Assembly: GCA_002245135.1 (NCBI GenBank) | Contig: NGBS01000327.1 | Location: forward strand, 1-64,000 | DNA length: 64,000 nt | Origin: Proteromonas lacertae | Lineage: Eukaryota; Sar; Bigyra; Opalinata; Proteromonadidae | Reading direction: 5' to 3' | In this document: piece after piece, positions 1 through 10,576 of the stretch | How the letters are laid out: each line of letters opens with the position of its first letter | How positions within the stretch are numbered: the first letter of the stretch is position 1 | The notes under the pieces: model-generated | Seen by the model: the letters and a program-made list of their open reading frames with translations, nothing else | Told to the model about the DNA's origin: nothing | Databases searched by the model: none | Program-made: the position numbers and the translations under genes

Positions 1-408
1 TTATTATTATTACATTATTATCATTGCTATTATTTCCATTGTTGTTATTATTGTTATTATCATTACTTCCATTGTCTGCATTTACTAATACTCCTCTTAC
101 CATATTATCATGTCTATTTGTATAACATTTTCTGCTCTTATTTCAGCTGCACTATTATAATGTTCATTATTCATTATGTTAAAATCATTTTCTGGTTCTG
201 GATGTCTTTCATCAATTTCATAATGAGTTTTTTTTAATTCTTCTATTTTCTAGTTGTGTAACACCTATTCTCTCTTTGGGTGTAAAACAACAAATGGATT
301 TCTTTGTAATATAAAATCAGATGCCATACACAATTTATCAATACCATCTGCTATAACGAGTTTTAAATATGCCACATTCTCTTGCATTAGCAGAGTTTTC
401 ATTTCCTG
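1..408 (-). pseudogene. Decayed Polinton-associated gene remnant
   Basis: Short stretches of plausible minus-strand coding sequence lie here without a continuous frame. They sit directly downstream of the minus-strand gene starting near 804 and may be its decayed remainder. I recognise no family. The Asn/Thr-type low-complexity sequence at 1-110 is consistent with a variable tail. Confidence 0.35.
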
Positions 409-804
409 TTAATTTGGATTATAAGCTTCTAATGGTTTACCATGCGCAAAAGGACCTGTTACAAATAAATTTTTACACCAATTAAACATTTTCATATGTT
501 CATCATATAAATTATATATTCTATTAAACTCATGATTTGGCCAACCTATTGGAATAAGTCTATATTGAATAATTAATGCTTTGTTAAATCTTTTCACTTC
601 TTGATCCACATAATTATTTAAATCATCTTCACTTATATTTTGAAATGGTATGACTTGATTCCTTCTATGTCTTCTTCTATGTCTTATTCTGCTCATATCA
701 ATAGGTACATTGTCTTCATTTTCTTCATCTTCATATTCATCATCATCTGTGGGTCCATCTTCTTCATCATCATTTGAATTGTTAACTTGAGGTTGCGGTT
801 GCAT
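409..804 (-). CDS. Polinton-associated protein of unknown function, acidic N-terminus
   Basis: A 131-residue frame divergent from the minor capsid gene (80-bp gap). Residues 10-35 are strongly acidic and are followed by an Arg/His-rich patch (about 40-50) and a more globular part. I do not recognise the family. Divergent placement beside the capsid genes suggests it belongs to the element. The gene may once have been longer. Confidence 0.5.
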   Translation of the reverse strand: MQPQPQVNNSNDDEEDGPTDDDEYEDEENEDNVPIDMSRIRHRRRHRRNQVIPFQNISEDDLNNYVDQEVKRFNKALIIQYRLIPIGWPNHEFNRIYNLYDEHMKMFNWCKNLFVTGPFAHGKPLEAYNPN

Positions 805-883
805 ATATATATAACAATATATAAATTAAAGAATAATTCAAATAAAATTATATTTTAATATTTCTCAACAATTATAAAACATA

Positions 884-1855
884 ATGCAACCAAAAGATAG
901 TAACAACATATTAGCTAATAGAAGAACATTGTTCTTAACAACATCAGACTATAATGAAAAATTATCTAATAAATGGGTTAGATGTATTAATACTCCAACT
1001 ATTACTGAAAAATATCAATATATGAGTTTAATTACTGCAGTTATTCCAAATAACTTCTATACAGTACAAGATGAAGTAAATGATCATATTCTCTTTAATT
1101 TCACTTACTACGAATGCATAAATCCAGATAAAACAAATCCAGCAGAATGGGAAAAACCTGAGAATCAGCTTGGACCTTATTATAAAACTATTGATGCTAA
1201 AATACCTCAAAGAAATTATACTGGTAAAGAATTATTAGAATTTTTTAGTAATAAGTTACTATCGTTAAGTTTTGCAGAAATAGCAGGTGCAGCAGGACCA
1301 TTGCCAGATGAAGATCTTTCACAAAACTATCCGTTTCGTAAAATAGATGATCAAACAGATATACTTCAATTTAGTGAAAGTTCAGAAAATAGATTACACT
1401 TAAAATTCAAATACTTAACTCATTTTGGTAGATTATATTTCACAGATTTTAGCATTGAATTCCCTAACTTAGTTTATAAGTTATATGGTGTAGATGAGAT
1501 GAACAAAAAGTTAGATATTTATCATACAGCAGCTCCAATTGAAGCATTTTTTAATAATATTGATATAGAATATGACAAAATATTGCCTAATCAACCGTCT
1601 TTAATTTGGGTGTCATTCATACAAATTAGATGTGACTGGGTTAATAGTGGTGAGAATTCAATGGTTTTAGCTAACATACCTGTGAAAGATCTTAATACTA
1701 ACTACACCACATTCACTAATCCACAAATTGAATGGACAGCTAAGAAGATGCAATATCACGAATATCAACGAATGACTATATCAGTCACACAACAAGATGG
1801 TTATGCAATTTATTTAAAAAACTTACCTATTTATTTTGAGATTATTTTGTATTAA
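884..1855 (+). CDS. Polinton-type minor capsid (penton-like) protein
   Basis: A 323-residue frame immediately upstream of the major capsid gene, as in Polintons and virophage-like elements where the single-jelly-roll penton protein precedes or follows the double-jelly-roll major capsid protein. The size and beta-rich composition with many aromatic residues fit. The call rests mainly on gene order and length, not on a diagnostic motif. The ATG at 884 follows a short AT-rich intergenic stretch shared with the divergent gene and may be part of a bidirectional promoter. The frame looks whole. Confidence 0.6.
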   Translation: MQPKDSNNILANRRTLFLTTSDYNEKLSNKWVRCINTPTITEKYQYMSLITAVIPNNFYTVQDEVNDHILFNFTYYECINPDKTNPAEWEKPENQLGPYYKTIDAKIPQRNYTGKELLEFFSNKLLSLSFAEIAGAAGPLPDEDLSQNYPFRKIDDQTDILQFSESSENRLHLKFKYLTHFGRLYFTDFSIEFPNLVYKLYGVDEMNKKLDIYHTAAPIEAFFNNIDIEYDKILPNQPSLIWVSFIQIRCDWVNSGENSMVLANIPVKDLNTNYTTFTNPQIEWTAKKMQYHEYQRMTISVTQQDGYAIYLKNLPIYFEIILY

Positions 1856-1908
1856 TAAATTTCTTGCTATTTTTAAGTATTTTTTAATCTTTTAAAATAA
1901 CATAAATT

Positions 1909-3330
1909 ATGTCAATCACTGCTATACCTAATTCACAAAAGCATGAAAGCATTGTGCCAGCTTACATACCAATTTACAACCATATTTTAGTTACTCCAAA
2001 CCAAAGCAGGAATGAGACTGTTTTATCTTTAAATTCAAACAGTGATGCTATTACATTTGAAATATCTGGTGATAATTGTGTTAACTTATCAAAAAGCTAT
2101 TTTGAATTCATATTAGATTATACTACAGGTCAAACTAGAGCTCATGCTGCTGCAGATTCAGGTAATTGGGATATGCCTTTTGTACCTAAAAGAGATACTA
2201 GTGCAAATAATTTAGATAAACTAACATTGAAGAATACTATGAATTTTGGTACATTAAAAGTATACAACAAAACAGGAACTTTGCTATGTGATTTGGATAC
2301 TAGTTATAATGAATATAGAGATTTAGCTCATGAAATTGCAAATCAATTTCCTTATGATTTAAAAGAACCAGATTATTACAAGAAAATATTTGATGGTTTA
2401 GGATTTAATACTGCAAATCAAAAAATAGGTGAAAATTTATTATGTCATTCAGCTAATACATTAAATCCAAGTGGAGGTGTTCAAAATTATTATGTAATGC
2501 AAAATGGTATGACAGATACATTACATGGTCAAATACTGTGTAGATTTCATTTTGCAGACATATACAATACTATTTTAGCTTTGAAGAATGATATTTATTT
2601 TGGTGAAGTAATATACATACAATTCACATTTGCACCTATAATGAATTGGGTTCATCATAATGATGGAGATAAATATATAAACCAATGGCAAGCATTTTTA
2701 GGAATGAAAATAGTTAATCCTCATCTTTATGTTTGTTATAACAAAGATCCAACTTGCAATGCCAATACCATCAATTATTCAACTCATCATCCTATTGACT
2801 TTACTGATTTTAACATAGTTCAAATAACTAAAGATCCTATTCCAGGTAATAGTACTTTTAACTATAACTTCAGTATTAATAGCAGCATTGGAAGTTATGT
2901 TAAGTTTATATTATACAGAGCATACATAAATGATGCTTATATAAGAACTATAGTTCCTTTTGATAAAGAAGAAGATAGAATTAGATGGCAAATTAATGAT
3001 TTTGTCTATACTCCTGATTATTTATATCCTGCAAAATACCAAACTTGGGAATATATGAGAAATATTATTCAAAATACATTATATGAAAAATGTTCAGCAT
3101 ATTCATTCCCTTATAGATTCTTTGATGTATTAAATTTCAGTACTGATCGATTAACTGAATTAAAATTAAGAGCTGGTAAAGACTTAGCAAGTGATTTAAA
3201 AATTACTTTGGATTGCTCAAATCATGATTTTGATACTGCAAAAAATACTTATACAATTCATCATAAATTCTATATTATTACAGGTAAACAATTAGTTATT
3301 GGACCAAGAGGTGTTGAGAAAGTAGTATAA
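1909..3330 (+). CDS. Polinton-type major capsid protein (double jelly-roll)
   Basis: A 473-residue frame, 53 bp after the minor capsid gene and 71 bp before the packaging ATPase. Length, beta-rich composition and position match the double-jelly-roll major capsid proteins of Polintons and polinton-like viruses. The C-terminal third has the Asn/Thr/Tyr-rich loops usual in the family. The frame looks whole. I assign it by context and general character; a structure-based or profile search against Polinton capsids would be decisive. Confidence 0.7.
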   Translation: MSITAIPNSQKHESIVPAYIPIYNHILVTPNQSRNETVLSLNSNSDAITFEISGDNCVNLSKSYFEFILDYTTGQTRAHAAADSGNWDMPFVPKRDTSANNLDKLTLKNTMNFGTLKVYNKTGTLLCDLDTSYNEYRDLAHEIANQFPYDLKEPDYYKKIFDGLGFNTANQKIGENLLCHSANTLNPSGGVQNYYVMQNGMTDTLHGQILCRFHFADIYNTILALKNDIYFGEVIYIQFTFAPIMNWVHHNDGDKYINQWQAFLGMKIVNPHLYVCYNKDPTCNANTINYSTHHPIDFTDFNIVQITKDPIPGNSTFNYNFSINSSIGSYVKFILYRAYINDAYIRTIVPFDKEEDRIRWQINDFVYTPDYLYPAKYQTWEYMRNIIQNTLYEKCSAYSFPYRFFDVLNFSTDRLTELKLRAGKDLASDLKITLDCSNHDFDTAKNTYTIHHKFYIITGKQLVIGPRGVEKVV

Positions 3331-3401
3331 ATAACACTTTATTATTGACTTCTATTTTTATTTTTTGATTTCTCACTACATAATATATATATACACACAC
3401 T

Positions 3402-4163
3402 ATGTTTAAATTTGAAAAAATAAATAATATACAAATTGAACCTGTTGATGGTGGTGAGTCTTTTGATCCTAAGAAAATTCTGGGATATGATTACTTTAAT
3501 GAGCCTTTCTGCAATATATTTATTGTAGCTCGTAAGAACAGTGGGAAAACCACTTTGATATACAATATATTAAGACATATTATAGATCCAAAATATAAGA
3601 AAAAACAACATGTACATTTTTTCGTAGGCACAATTAAACAAGATAGGATATATGATTCAATTAAAGAGTTATTAGATTATAATGAAATTAGTTATGATGA
3701 AAACGATTCATTATTTGAACCTTATTCAGGAGATAATTTAGTAGAGAAGTTAATGAAATCAATTGATGATACAAACAAAGATAATTTTGAGTATGCAGAA
3801 CATATTATAATATTTGATGATCTTAGTTTAGAGTTGAAAACAGCTAATATCATACCAGTATTAATGAAAGAAAATAGACATTTAAAATCAAAAATTATAA
3901 TTAGTAGTCAATATATTACTGATATAGTACCTTCAGCAAGATCACAAGTAGATTATTGTTTAACATTTTATGGATTGAGTAATAGAAATTTGTTTGACTT
4001 ATACAACTCATTGAATATATGGATACCTGAATATGAAACATTTAAAGAGTTATATTTAGCTGTTACTAAGCCACAATATAACTTCTTATATATTGATAAT
4101 GTTAAAAAAGTGTTTAGAGCTAACTTTAATATTTTGATTGAAGATCATTCTGAAGTTTCTTGA
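3402..4163 (+). CDS. FtsK/HerA-type genome-packaging ATPase of Polinton
   Basis: A 253-residue frame with a clear Walker A motif ARKNSGKT (residues 43-50) and a Walker B strand HIIIFDD (about 134-140). A sensor-like segment IIISSQYITD follows near residue 165. Length and motif spacing match the A32/FtsK-HerA packaging ATPases carried by Polintons, virophages and nucleocytoplasmic large DNA viruses. The enzyme would pump element DNA into the capsid. The stop overlaps the next start by 4 bases (ATGA-type overlap), which indicates tight coupling of the two genes. Confidence 0.85.
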   Translation: MFKFEKINNIQIEPVDGGESFDPKKILGYDYFNEPFCNIFIVARKNSGKTTLIYNILRHIIDPKYKKKQHVHFFVGTIKQDRIYDSIKELLDYNEISYDENDSLFEPYSGDNLVEKLMKSIDDTNKDNFEYAEHIIIFDDLSLELKTANIIPVLMKENRHLKSKIIISSQYITDIVPSARSQVDYCLTFYGLSNRNLFDLYNSLNIWIPEYETFKELYLAVTKPQYNFLYIDNVKKVFRANFNILIEDHSEVS

Positions 4164-4993
4164 TGTTTTTATTAATTTTGTTATTTTATTGTTTATTAAT
4201 TCAAAAAATGTTTATTGGGGAACGAAATACTTCAGATATAAATATTGATACAGATAAGCTTGCTAAAGATATAGCTGACAAAATAAATATACAACCTACT
4301 GATCCTGATACTATTGTTAAACCTATTAATAATCATACTGATACTCAAATAAATAATATTATTACACCTGTTAATGATATCAAAACTACTACAAATACTA
4401 TATATGGTAAATGTCAAGAAATATATAATGTTGTAAATAATAGCTCTGGAGGTAGTACTACAATAGTTAATAATTCTGTATCACCTAAATTATTGCATAC
4501 TGAATATACATATTGGTCAGTTAATTTCTATATATTTCAAGATGGTTCCATCAATCAATATGAATCTACTGTAAAAGTACCTATAAAAATTCAAATGTTT
4601 GAACATTTTATGAGAATCAAGATATACAATGGCCTTGTTTTAAAAAATCATGATGATGGTTATGGATTTATATTATATCTAGATGACAATCATGTTATTA
4701 AAGCTGAACCAGGTAAAGAAGATTTATTGCAACAATATTATAACAAATTATTAGAAACATACTTTGTAGATGGTAGTAATGGAATATACTTCCCTATACA
4801 AGGTGTAATAAATGAAACTTCACAACCTGCAATTAATGATTATGGATGTTTTTGGCCTATATTAAGAAATAATAATAATAAATGTAATCTTTATATAGAA
4901 CGAAAAGGTCTTGATGCATATTCATATCAAGCATTCCCACCTCAAGTTATTATAACAGAGTGGATGGATACAGGTGTTACAGAACCATTTTAA
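4160..4993 (+). CDS. Polinton-associated membrane-anchored protein
   Basis: A 277-residue frame overlapping the ATPase stop by 4 bases. Residues 2-18 are a hydrophobic segment (FLLILLFYCLLIQKMFI) that would act as a signal anchor. A low-complexity Asp/Asn/Thr-rich linker with repeated TD/NN steps follows to about residue 110, then a globular C-terminal domain. Anchored proteins of this layout are common beside capsid genes in these elements and may be minor virion proteins. I recognise no specific family. Confidence 0.55.
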   Translation: MMFLLILLFYCLLIQKMFIGERNTSDINIDTDKLAKDIADKINIQPTDPDTIVKPINNHTDTQINNIITPVNDIKTTTNTIYGKCQEIYNVVNNSSGGSTTIVNNSVSPKLLHTEYTYWSVNFYIFQDGSINQYESTVKVPIKIQMFEHFMRIKIYNGLVLKNHDDGYGFILYLDDNHVIKAEPGKEDLLQQYYNKLLETYFVDGSNGIYFPIQGVINETSQPAINDYGCFWPILRNNNNKCNLYIERKGLDAYSYQAFPPQVIITEWMDTGVTEPF

Positions 4994-5128
4994 TCTTTAT
5001 TATGATTATTTTATTATGTTTATTATAAAATTTATTATATTTTTATTATATTATATGATTTTTATTAAATTACGCATATTTTTAAACCCTGTCCCAAATC
5101 ATTTTAAGATAAAGATTCGTTTTAAAAT

Positions 5129-5608
5129 TTAGAGTATGTTTATCGTAGTTTGATCATTGTTTCCTTTAACTTCTTCTTGTGCTTCTTCTTCCTCATCATC
5201 ATCACTATCATCAAATATATAATTCTTCTTTACATAATGTTTCAACATAGGATTCTTCTTCAAATGAACACTTCCCATTCCTTCAGGTAGTGTTAACCAT
5301 TCAATATACTTATCAAACACTGCAAAATAATGTCTATTTAATCCTCTTGGTTTTACTGATGGTTTAATATCGAAAAGCATCATATAATATCTCTTATCAC
5401 TATACTTTGTCCACATCTTTTGATGGCAAATAGCACAGAATTCATTATAAGACTTTATCTCTTCCTTAGGTAATGGGCTATCTAAAACTGCACTTATGTT
5501 ATGGTTAAAATATAAGTAAAACTTACATGTTCCACATATACACTTATCTAAATAATCTTCATTATTTCTAAATGAACAAAAGAAAGCAAAGTTTACTGAA
5601 GCACACAT
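5129..5608 (-). CDS. Unknown protein with paired CxxC motifs, probably Polinton cargo
   Basis: A 159-residue frame convergent with the anchored membrane protein gene. It has CICGTC near residue 24 and CAIC near residue 55, a possible zinc-binding arrangement, and ends in a strongly acidic stretch (about residues 130-145). I recognise no family. It has no visible introns, like its neighbours in the element and unlike the host genes, so it probably belongs to the element. Confidence 0.45.
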   Translation of the reverse strand: MCASVNFAFFCSFRNNEDYLDKCICGTCKFYLYFNHNISAVLDSPLPKEEIKSYNEFCAICHQKMWTKYSDKRYYMMLFDIKPSVKPRGLNRHYFAVFDKYIEWLTLPEGMGSVHLKKNPMLKHYVKKNYIFDDSDDDEEEEAQEEVKGNNDQTTINIL

Positions 5609-5960
5609 ATTTATATATTTTTTGATAAAAACGGTTTTTCTAAAATATCAGGAAAATCAAAACTGTTTCTTTTTTCTGTTTATAACAACAGTTTCTCGTC
5701 AGAATTTCGATTTAGTAAAAAATATAGAATACTGTAGATAATTCTTTAAATATATATTTTTGACACTATTTAAATTCTTTTGAATGTTTTTAACTACACT
5801 ATATAAATCCATAAATAAATTGATAAATGAAAAAAAAAACCAAAAAAAAGTAAGAACGCATTCTGTAGCTTGGCCACCACACTATTTAATCACTAAGTCC
5901 TAGTCAGGCTACACAGGACACGCTACTTACTTACATAGAAATACATTTCTTATTCTATAA

Positions 5961-5996
5961 AGTAGCTACCCTGCCGGGGTAGAACAGGTAGCTACC
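5961..5996. repeat. Clustered self-complementary GTAGCTAC motifs
   Basis: Two copies of the self-complementary octamer GTAGCTAC flank a small hairpin TACCC-TGCCG-GGGTA. The cluster is clearly GC-richer than its surroundings. It could be an end of a mobile element or a cruciform-forming site. I found no matching partner elsewhere in the window. Confidence 0.4.
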
Positions 5997-6126
5997 TATC
6001 TATTTATACACTTTATTTCTACTATCCTACTCTAAAAACTATTAAAAATATAAAAATAAATTTTAACCCATAAATTTATTCACACACTAAAATATATAAA
6101 GAATTTTAAATTCACCGCTTGCTCCA

Positions 6127-6215
6127 GTATAACCCGTACCAAAAACTAATTCACACTCAAATCGCTTATTCTTATCTGTAGAAGGCACCTAAGAATAGTC
6201 TGGTACGGTTTACCC
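6127..6215. ncRNA. Candidate structured RNA or foldback element
   Basis: Two nested stems are visible. The outer stem pairs AACCCGTACCA (6131-6141) with TGGTACGGTT (6201-6210), with one bulged C. The inner stem pairs TATTCTTA (6167-6174) with TAAGAATA (6190-6197) perfectly around a 15-base loop. The sequence is less AT-rich than its flanks. It could be a small RNA gene or the foldback end of a transposon; nothing in the sequence decides between these. Confidence 0.3.
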
Positions 6216-6249
6216 ACATACAGTGATATTCTTACGGTTATACATATAT

Positions 6250-6360
6250 ATTGGAGATAATACTAACATTAATCGAACCATTACACCACTAAAGTATATT
6301 GTTGTTAAAGCATAAGTTATTAAGAAGATTTTACCTTCATTGTTACTCTTAAAACATAAA
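6250..6360 (-). pseudogene. 111-bp exact copy of part of the STT3 coding sequence
   Basis: Bases 6250-6360 are identical to 20637-20747, inside the STT3 gene, in the same orientation. Identity stops abruptly at both ends. The fragment carries no intron, exon border or regulatory site and cannot encode anything useful alone. It looks like filler DNA captured during break repair, or a reverse-transcribed or transposon-captured fragment. Perfect identity means it is recent. Confidence 0.9.
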
Positions 6361-6483
6361 ATAAACAATTCACTATTTTATAAAGAGATTCTTACAGTTT
6401 CTAACAACGCACTTCATTTTTTCTTAATACAGCATCTGATTAAACTAGTTTGAATGATGTTGTTTTTAAATTCCTTAGATGAT

Positions 6484-9030
6484 ATGTGTTACTTGATATT
6501 CTCATCCGATTTAGAAGTATTTTTAGTATGTATATACTGATAGATAAGTGAAAGAGTAGTTAAGAGTAGTAATGAAGTAGATTTGGTTTTATGGCAAGAG
6601 AATGAATTTAAAACACTGAAGATAATAAATGTAAATAAAATAAAAGAGAAAATGATATTGAAATTCTGTGACATCCTGTCACAGTTACAACATTGCTGTT
6701 CATCCTTTATTTATCCTTCTAGAATTCTTCAGGTGAACAAGTGTAGTGAATATATGGTAGTTTGTAGAGAATATTATATAAGAGATTTAGAAGAGATAAT
6801 TCAAAGAAAATCCTTGTCAAACGATGATACTTGTAGTGTTATATGTTCAATATGTGACTATGCGGTGTTATTAAGCGAATATGATGTAATAATAAGTAAT
6901 TTGAAGAGTTCGAATATAGTATATGGAAGAGATGAAACAATAAAAATATGTGATTTGTTCTTAGATTTAATAAGAAAAGAAGAAGATATGAAGATTTACG
7001 ATGTGTGTTTCAAAAGTCCAGAAGAATTGAAAGGATTAGAATATAATGAGAGAAGTGTGATTTGGTCAATTGGATGTATTTTATATGAAATGATTTGTAA
7101 GAAATTACCATTTAATGAAGATAATAATATGATTAAAACGAAAGAAAATATAATGAGATGTAAGTACAATATTGATGTAGAATGTGATGAAATGTTGAAA
7201 GAAATGATAAATAAGATGTTAAACATGAAAAATGAAGATAGAATGAGTTTAAATGATTTGACAAAAGAAATGATTAAACTAAACGAGATATTGAGAGATG
7301 AAGATAATTTTTTATTGGTAATTGATGAAAGAATAGAATTATTATTCAATAATGATTATTTAATAGATATTTCAATATTTAATGTAAAAGCAGAATATTA
7401 TCTCCATAGAAAAGAAAGTATGTATATATTATATTATTGATATTATTTGAATAGAAATTGGTGATAATTTGATAGAATGTTACAACAACAAATCTGATAA
7501 TAAAATACTATCAATATTATTGATGATGAAATTATACAAAGAAGATAACTTAATAAAAGATAAACTGAAATTTCAAATTCATCACAAATGTAAAAGAAAT
7601 AAAAATAGTAATTTAGATGAAATGATATTTAATATTGATGTTGATTGTATTGATAAAAAGATAATCAGAATTTATTCAAAATGTATTTGTTTATGTAAAG
7701 AAGGAATGGATTATTTCTTCAGAGTATTAAAACTAACGAATTTTGCAAAACTCAGATTTTGTATAAATCTGATTTTTTTGATTTTTTAGATGATGCTGTT
7801 ATTCCAGCTCAACATCAATCATTATTCGGTTCTTATTTTTATGAATTATCAAATTTTCAAGAATTATATTTATGCAAATGTAAAATCACTTTTCATTTCA
7901 TTAAATCATTTGTGAAATTAATTCCATTCATGATGAAATTAAAATATATAGATCTAAGATGTATTTAATATTTTAATTACTTTGATATAGCTAATCCAAT
8001 TGGTCCAAAAGGATTCAAAATGTTACTTCCATATCTGCAGTTATTAATTAATGAATATAATGAATTGAGACTTTATGATATGAATTTGAATGATAAATCA
8101 ATGATATTATTATCTGAAGAATTATACAAACATTCAAATCTAGAAGAAATAGATATTGTAAAGAACAAAAATATTCATTCATCAGGATTAAAAGCCTTAT
8201 TCTCCAAATTTCCTATATCAAAAATTTCATTTGATTTTAATAGAAGTAAAGAATTGCTGGTTGATAAAGACATTCCAAAATTACTTAGATATATAAAATG
8301 CTTTAATATGAATAATTCTGAGATTGATGATAATATTTTCAAATCATTCATTCGCATAAGAACAAATGAATTGAAAAAGATAAAATATTTATATTTGAAT
8401 AGTATAATTTGAAATTTCTCTATTATTTAGATAATATATTAACATATGAAAGTGTAGACTTAATCATCAATAATTTATCTTCATTACCAAATCTTAAACA
8501 TCTTGAGTTAGATGGAAATGAAATAGGAGATATGGGAATGAAAATATTATACCCTCATATGCATTTATTGATAGATAACTATAAAAGAATGAAATGTTCA
8601 AGTATAATAATTATTATTAAACGTATAATAGAAATGGGATTATCTTCAACTGGATTGAAGTATTTAGTTGATGGCTTAAGGAACATTAACAAAAGGATTT
8701 TGCTTGAAATAAATGATAATAATGTTGATTCAGATGGAATAACATATTTAATGAATTATATGAAAGAAAATAATAATATTGAAAAGTTAGTGATTTATAG
8801 TATCATGATTTTATATTTGTTACTAGATAATGCAATTGGCAATGCTGGATTTAGATTATTGTAGAATAAACTAAACATATTAGAATACTATGGAGTAGTA
8901 GATTTGAGTAATATATCAATTGATGATGAAAACGTAATATTATTAGCTAGTAAAATGAATTTAATTGTAAATTGTTACAAAATAACTCTAAATGGCAACA
9001 ATATCCGAATGAATATATCTGACTTAGGCA
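6484..9030 (+). pseudogene. Pseudokinase-LRR fusion gene, 5' part (split by transposon)
   Basis: Joining exons across short GTAT...TAG introns (for example 6517-6543, 7419-7457, 7761-7790, 7959-7988) gives one frame. An N-terminal kinase-like domain is followed by leucine-rich repeats of the ribonuclease-inhibitor type. Kinase landmarks are degenerate: NLKSSNIV stands where HRDLKPxN is expected and CDLF where DFG is expected, while SPEEL and WSIGCILYEM of the C-lobe are kept. It is therefore probably a pseudokinase. Repeats such as LKHLELDGNEIGDMGMKIL follow. A TAG interrupts the frame at 8862-8864 with no intron to explain it. The frame ends where the hAT element begins and resumes at 13508. 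The gene looks recently inactivated. The start ATG at 6484 is a guess; upstream exons are possible. Confidence 0.7.
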
Positions 9031-10576
9031 ATACAGGGACAGGACAGGGACATGTCCTAGGACAAATTTAAAAAGGACGTCCTTTGAAGAAGCCATTCTC
9101 CTAGGATATTAAAATTGGCAAAGTACAAAACTTGATTTTTTAATATTTCAAAATTATTTTCTTTTATGCTTATCTTATTTAACTTAAATAGTAATAGAAC
9201 ATAACTATTATATAATATAGAATCATAATTGAAATAATAATAGCAACTTCGTCAATAATTTCTATATAAACAATTCATAATCACTCTCTTCTTCATCATC
9301 ACCTTCATCATCTTCATTATCATCCTGATATTTTGTGGATATTGTTGAAAGTTTTAATCTCATCATACCATTTATTAACTCCAACTTTAATTTACTTCTT
9401 CTGGTATTTTGTATATAAGATTGTATACTAAACGAACGTTCGATATAAGAGCTAGATGAAGGAATAACTTTGAGAATTGAATAAACTTTATAAAGATTTC
9501 TAAAATACCTACCATATGATTCAAACCAAATGTCATTTTCCATTGTTTCTATATATTTAACGCCTTTATATTTGCTTCTTGTAGAGAAACAATCCAATTC
9601 TTTTCCAACTTCTTCATCAAAAATTGAATCAAATTTTGATAACATAAATGTTATTATTCTTTCTTTTTCTTCTTCAGAAAAGTCATTTGAATCATATATG
9701 TTTAAATATTTTGCGGTTAACAAGACATCCATATCAACTAAGTGTAATTCCTTCTCTACAATATTTGATACTTCTTCCTTCTCTTCGCTACATAAATTTA
9801 TGAGATCAGCTTTTATATTCTTAAAAATATCATAAGCACATGATAAGTTGCTAACGTCACGAGATAGTGTATGTACCTTTTCACATACGTATGTGCAAAT
9901 TCTTTCTATTTCTTTTATATCCTCAAGTTCACTTCTCTTTAATAAATTGATCCTAATTAGCAGCTCAGAGTAACTAATAATATCTTTAAACATTTTGCTG
10001 AAACTTGACCATCTGGTTGAGCATCCTTTCTGTATCTTGATGTTATGCTTTAACTCTTGGAAGACTACTGCTCTAATAGTTTTTGAACTGTTTATGAGCC
10101 TTACAATCTCACAACATGAAGAGTATACTCTTTCATATCTTTCTATTTTGGTTATTATTTGTCGAATTATAATATTCAGGATGTGAGCGGTGCAGCCTAT
10201 AGCTATTACTGGTTTATCTATCATATTTTGAATAATTCTAGAAGCTCTTATCATTACTGGACAATTATCTGTCATTGATGCACATATCTTTTCAAAACTA
10301 ATTTCGTTTCTATCAAAACAATCTTTTATTAGTTGAACTATTGTTTCTGCACGTCCATCTCCATTCGATTCAACTGATTCTATGAAATAAAATCCATTTT
10401 TTCCTTTACAGGCTATGTTATAAATACTACAATGACTGATATCTTTATATTCGTCTACGACCAGAGTGAGGTTTTCTTCTTTTTTAATACTATCTAAGGT
10501 CTTTTTTCCTTCTAGTATAATTGTTTCTTTTATTCTTTTTGTACCCCAAACTTTAAATTTTGTCGGAGCTACAATA

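Larger units (their letters stand above)
1..5608. mobile_element. Polinton/Maverick-type element, partial (virion-gene block)
   Basis: A run of virus-like genes: minor capsid, major capsid, packaging ATPase and a membrane protein on the plus strand, flanked by two minus-strand genes of unknown role. This gene order is typical of Polintons and related virus-like elements. The element is cut by the window edge. No protein-primed DNA polymerase, retroviral-type integrase, protease or terminal repeat is visible, so those parts are either outside the window or lost. The four plus-strand frames look whole, while the far-left minus-strand gene looks broken with a few breaks. Whole capsid frames suggest a fairly young insertion or continued selection. 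The right boundary is uncertain: 5608 is the edge of the last plausible gene. Confidence 0.8.
5609..6483. other. Non-coding stretch between Polinton and pseudokinase gene
   Basis: No credible coding frame. The region contains locally GC-richer sequence (5850-6000), an inverted-repeat cluster, a foldback structure (6131-6210) and a copied piece of the STT3 gene (6250-6360), each listed separately. The mix of imported fragments suggests a site that has collected insertions. Confidence 0.6.

Noticed and set aside
7-110. A CRISPR-like or satellite repeat at the left edge
   Set aside because: The ATT/GTT triplet pattern is irregular low-complexity sequence, probably an Asn-rich tract read on the minus strand.
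5960-5996. A tRNA gene in the GC-richer patch
   Set aside because: There is no T-loop GTTC motif, no anticodon arm and no acceptor pairing that closes.
6526-6543. An 18-nt intron in the pseudokinase gene
   Set aside because: A donor nine bases upstream (6517) gives a 27-nt intron in the same frame, within the usual size range.
9020-9040. An 8-bp target duplication for the larger hAT element
   Set aside because: TTAGGCAAT on the left and TCAGGAAT on the right are only similar, and the element ends are not clearly defined.
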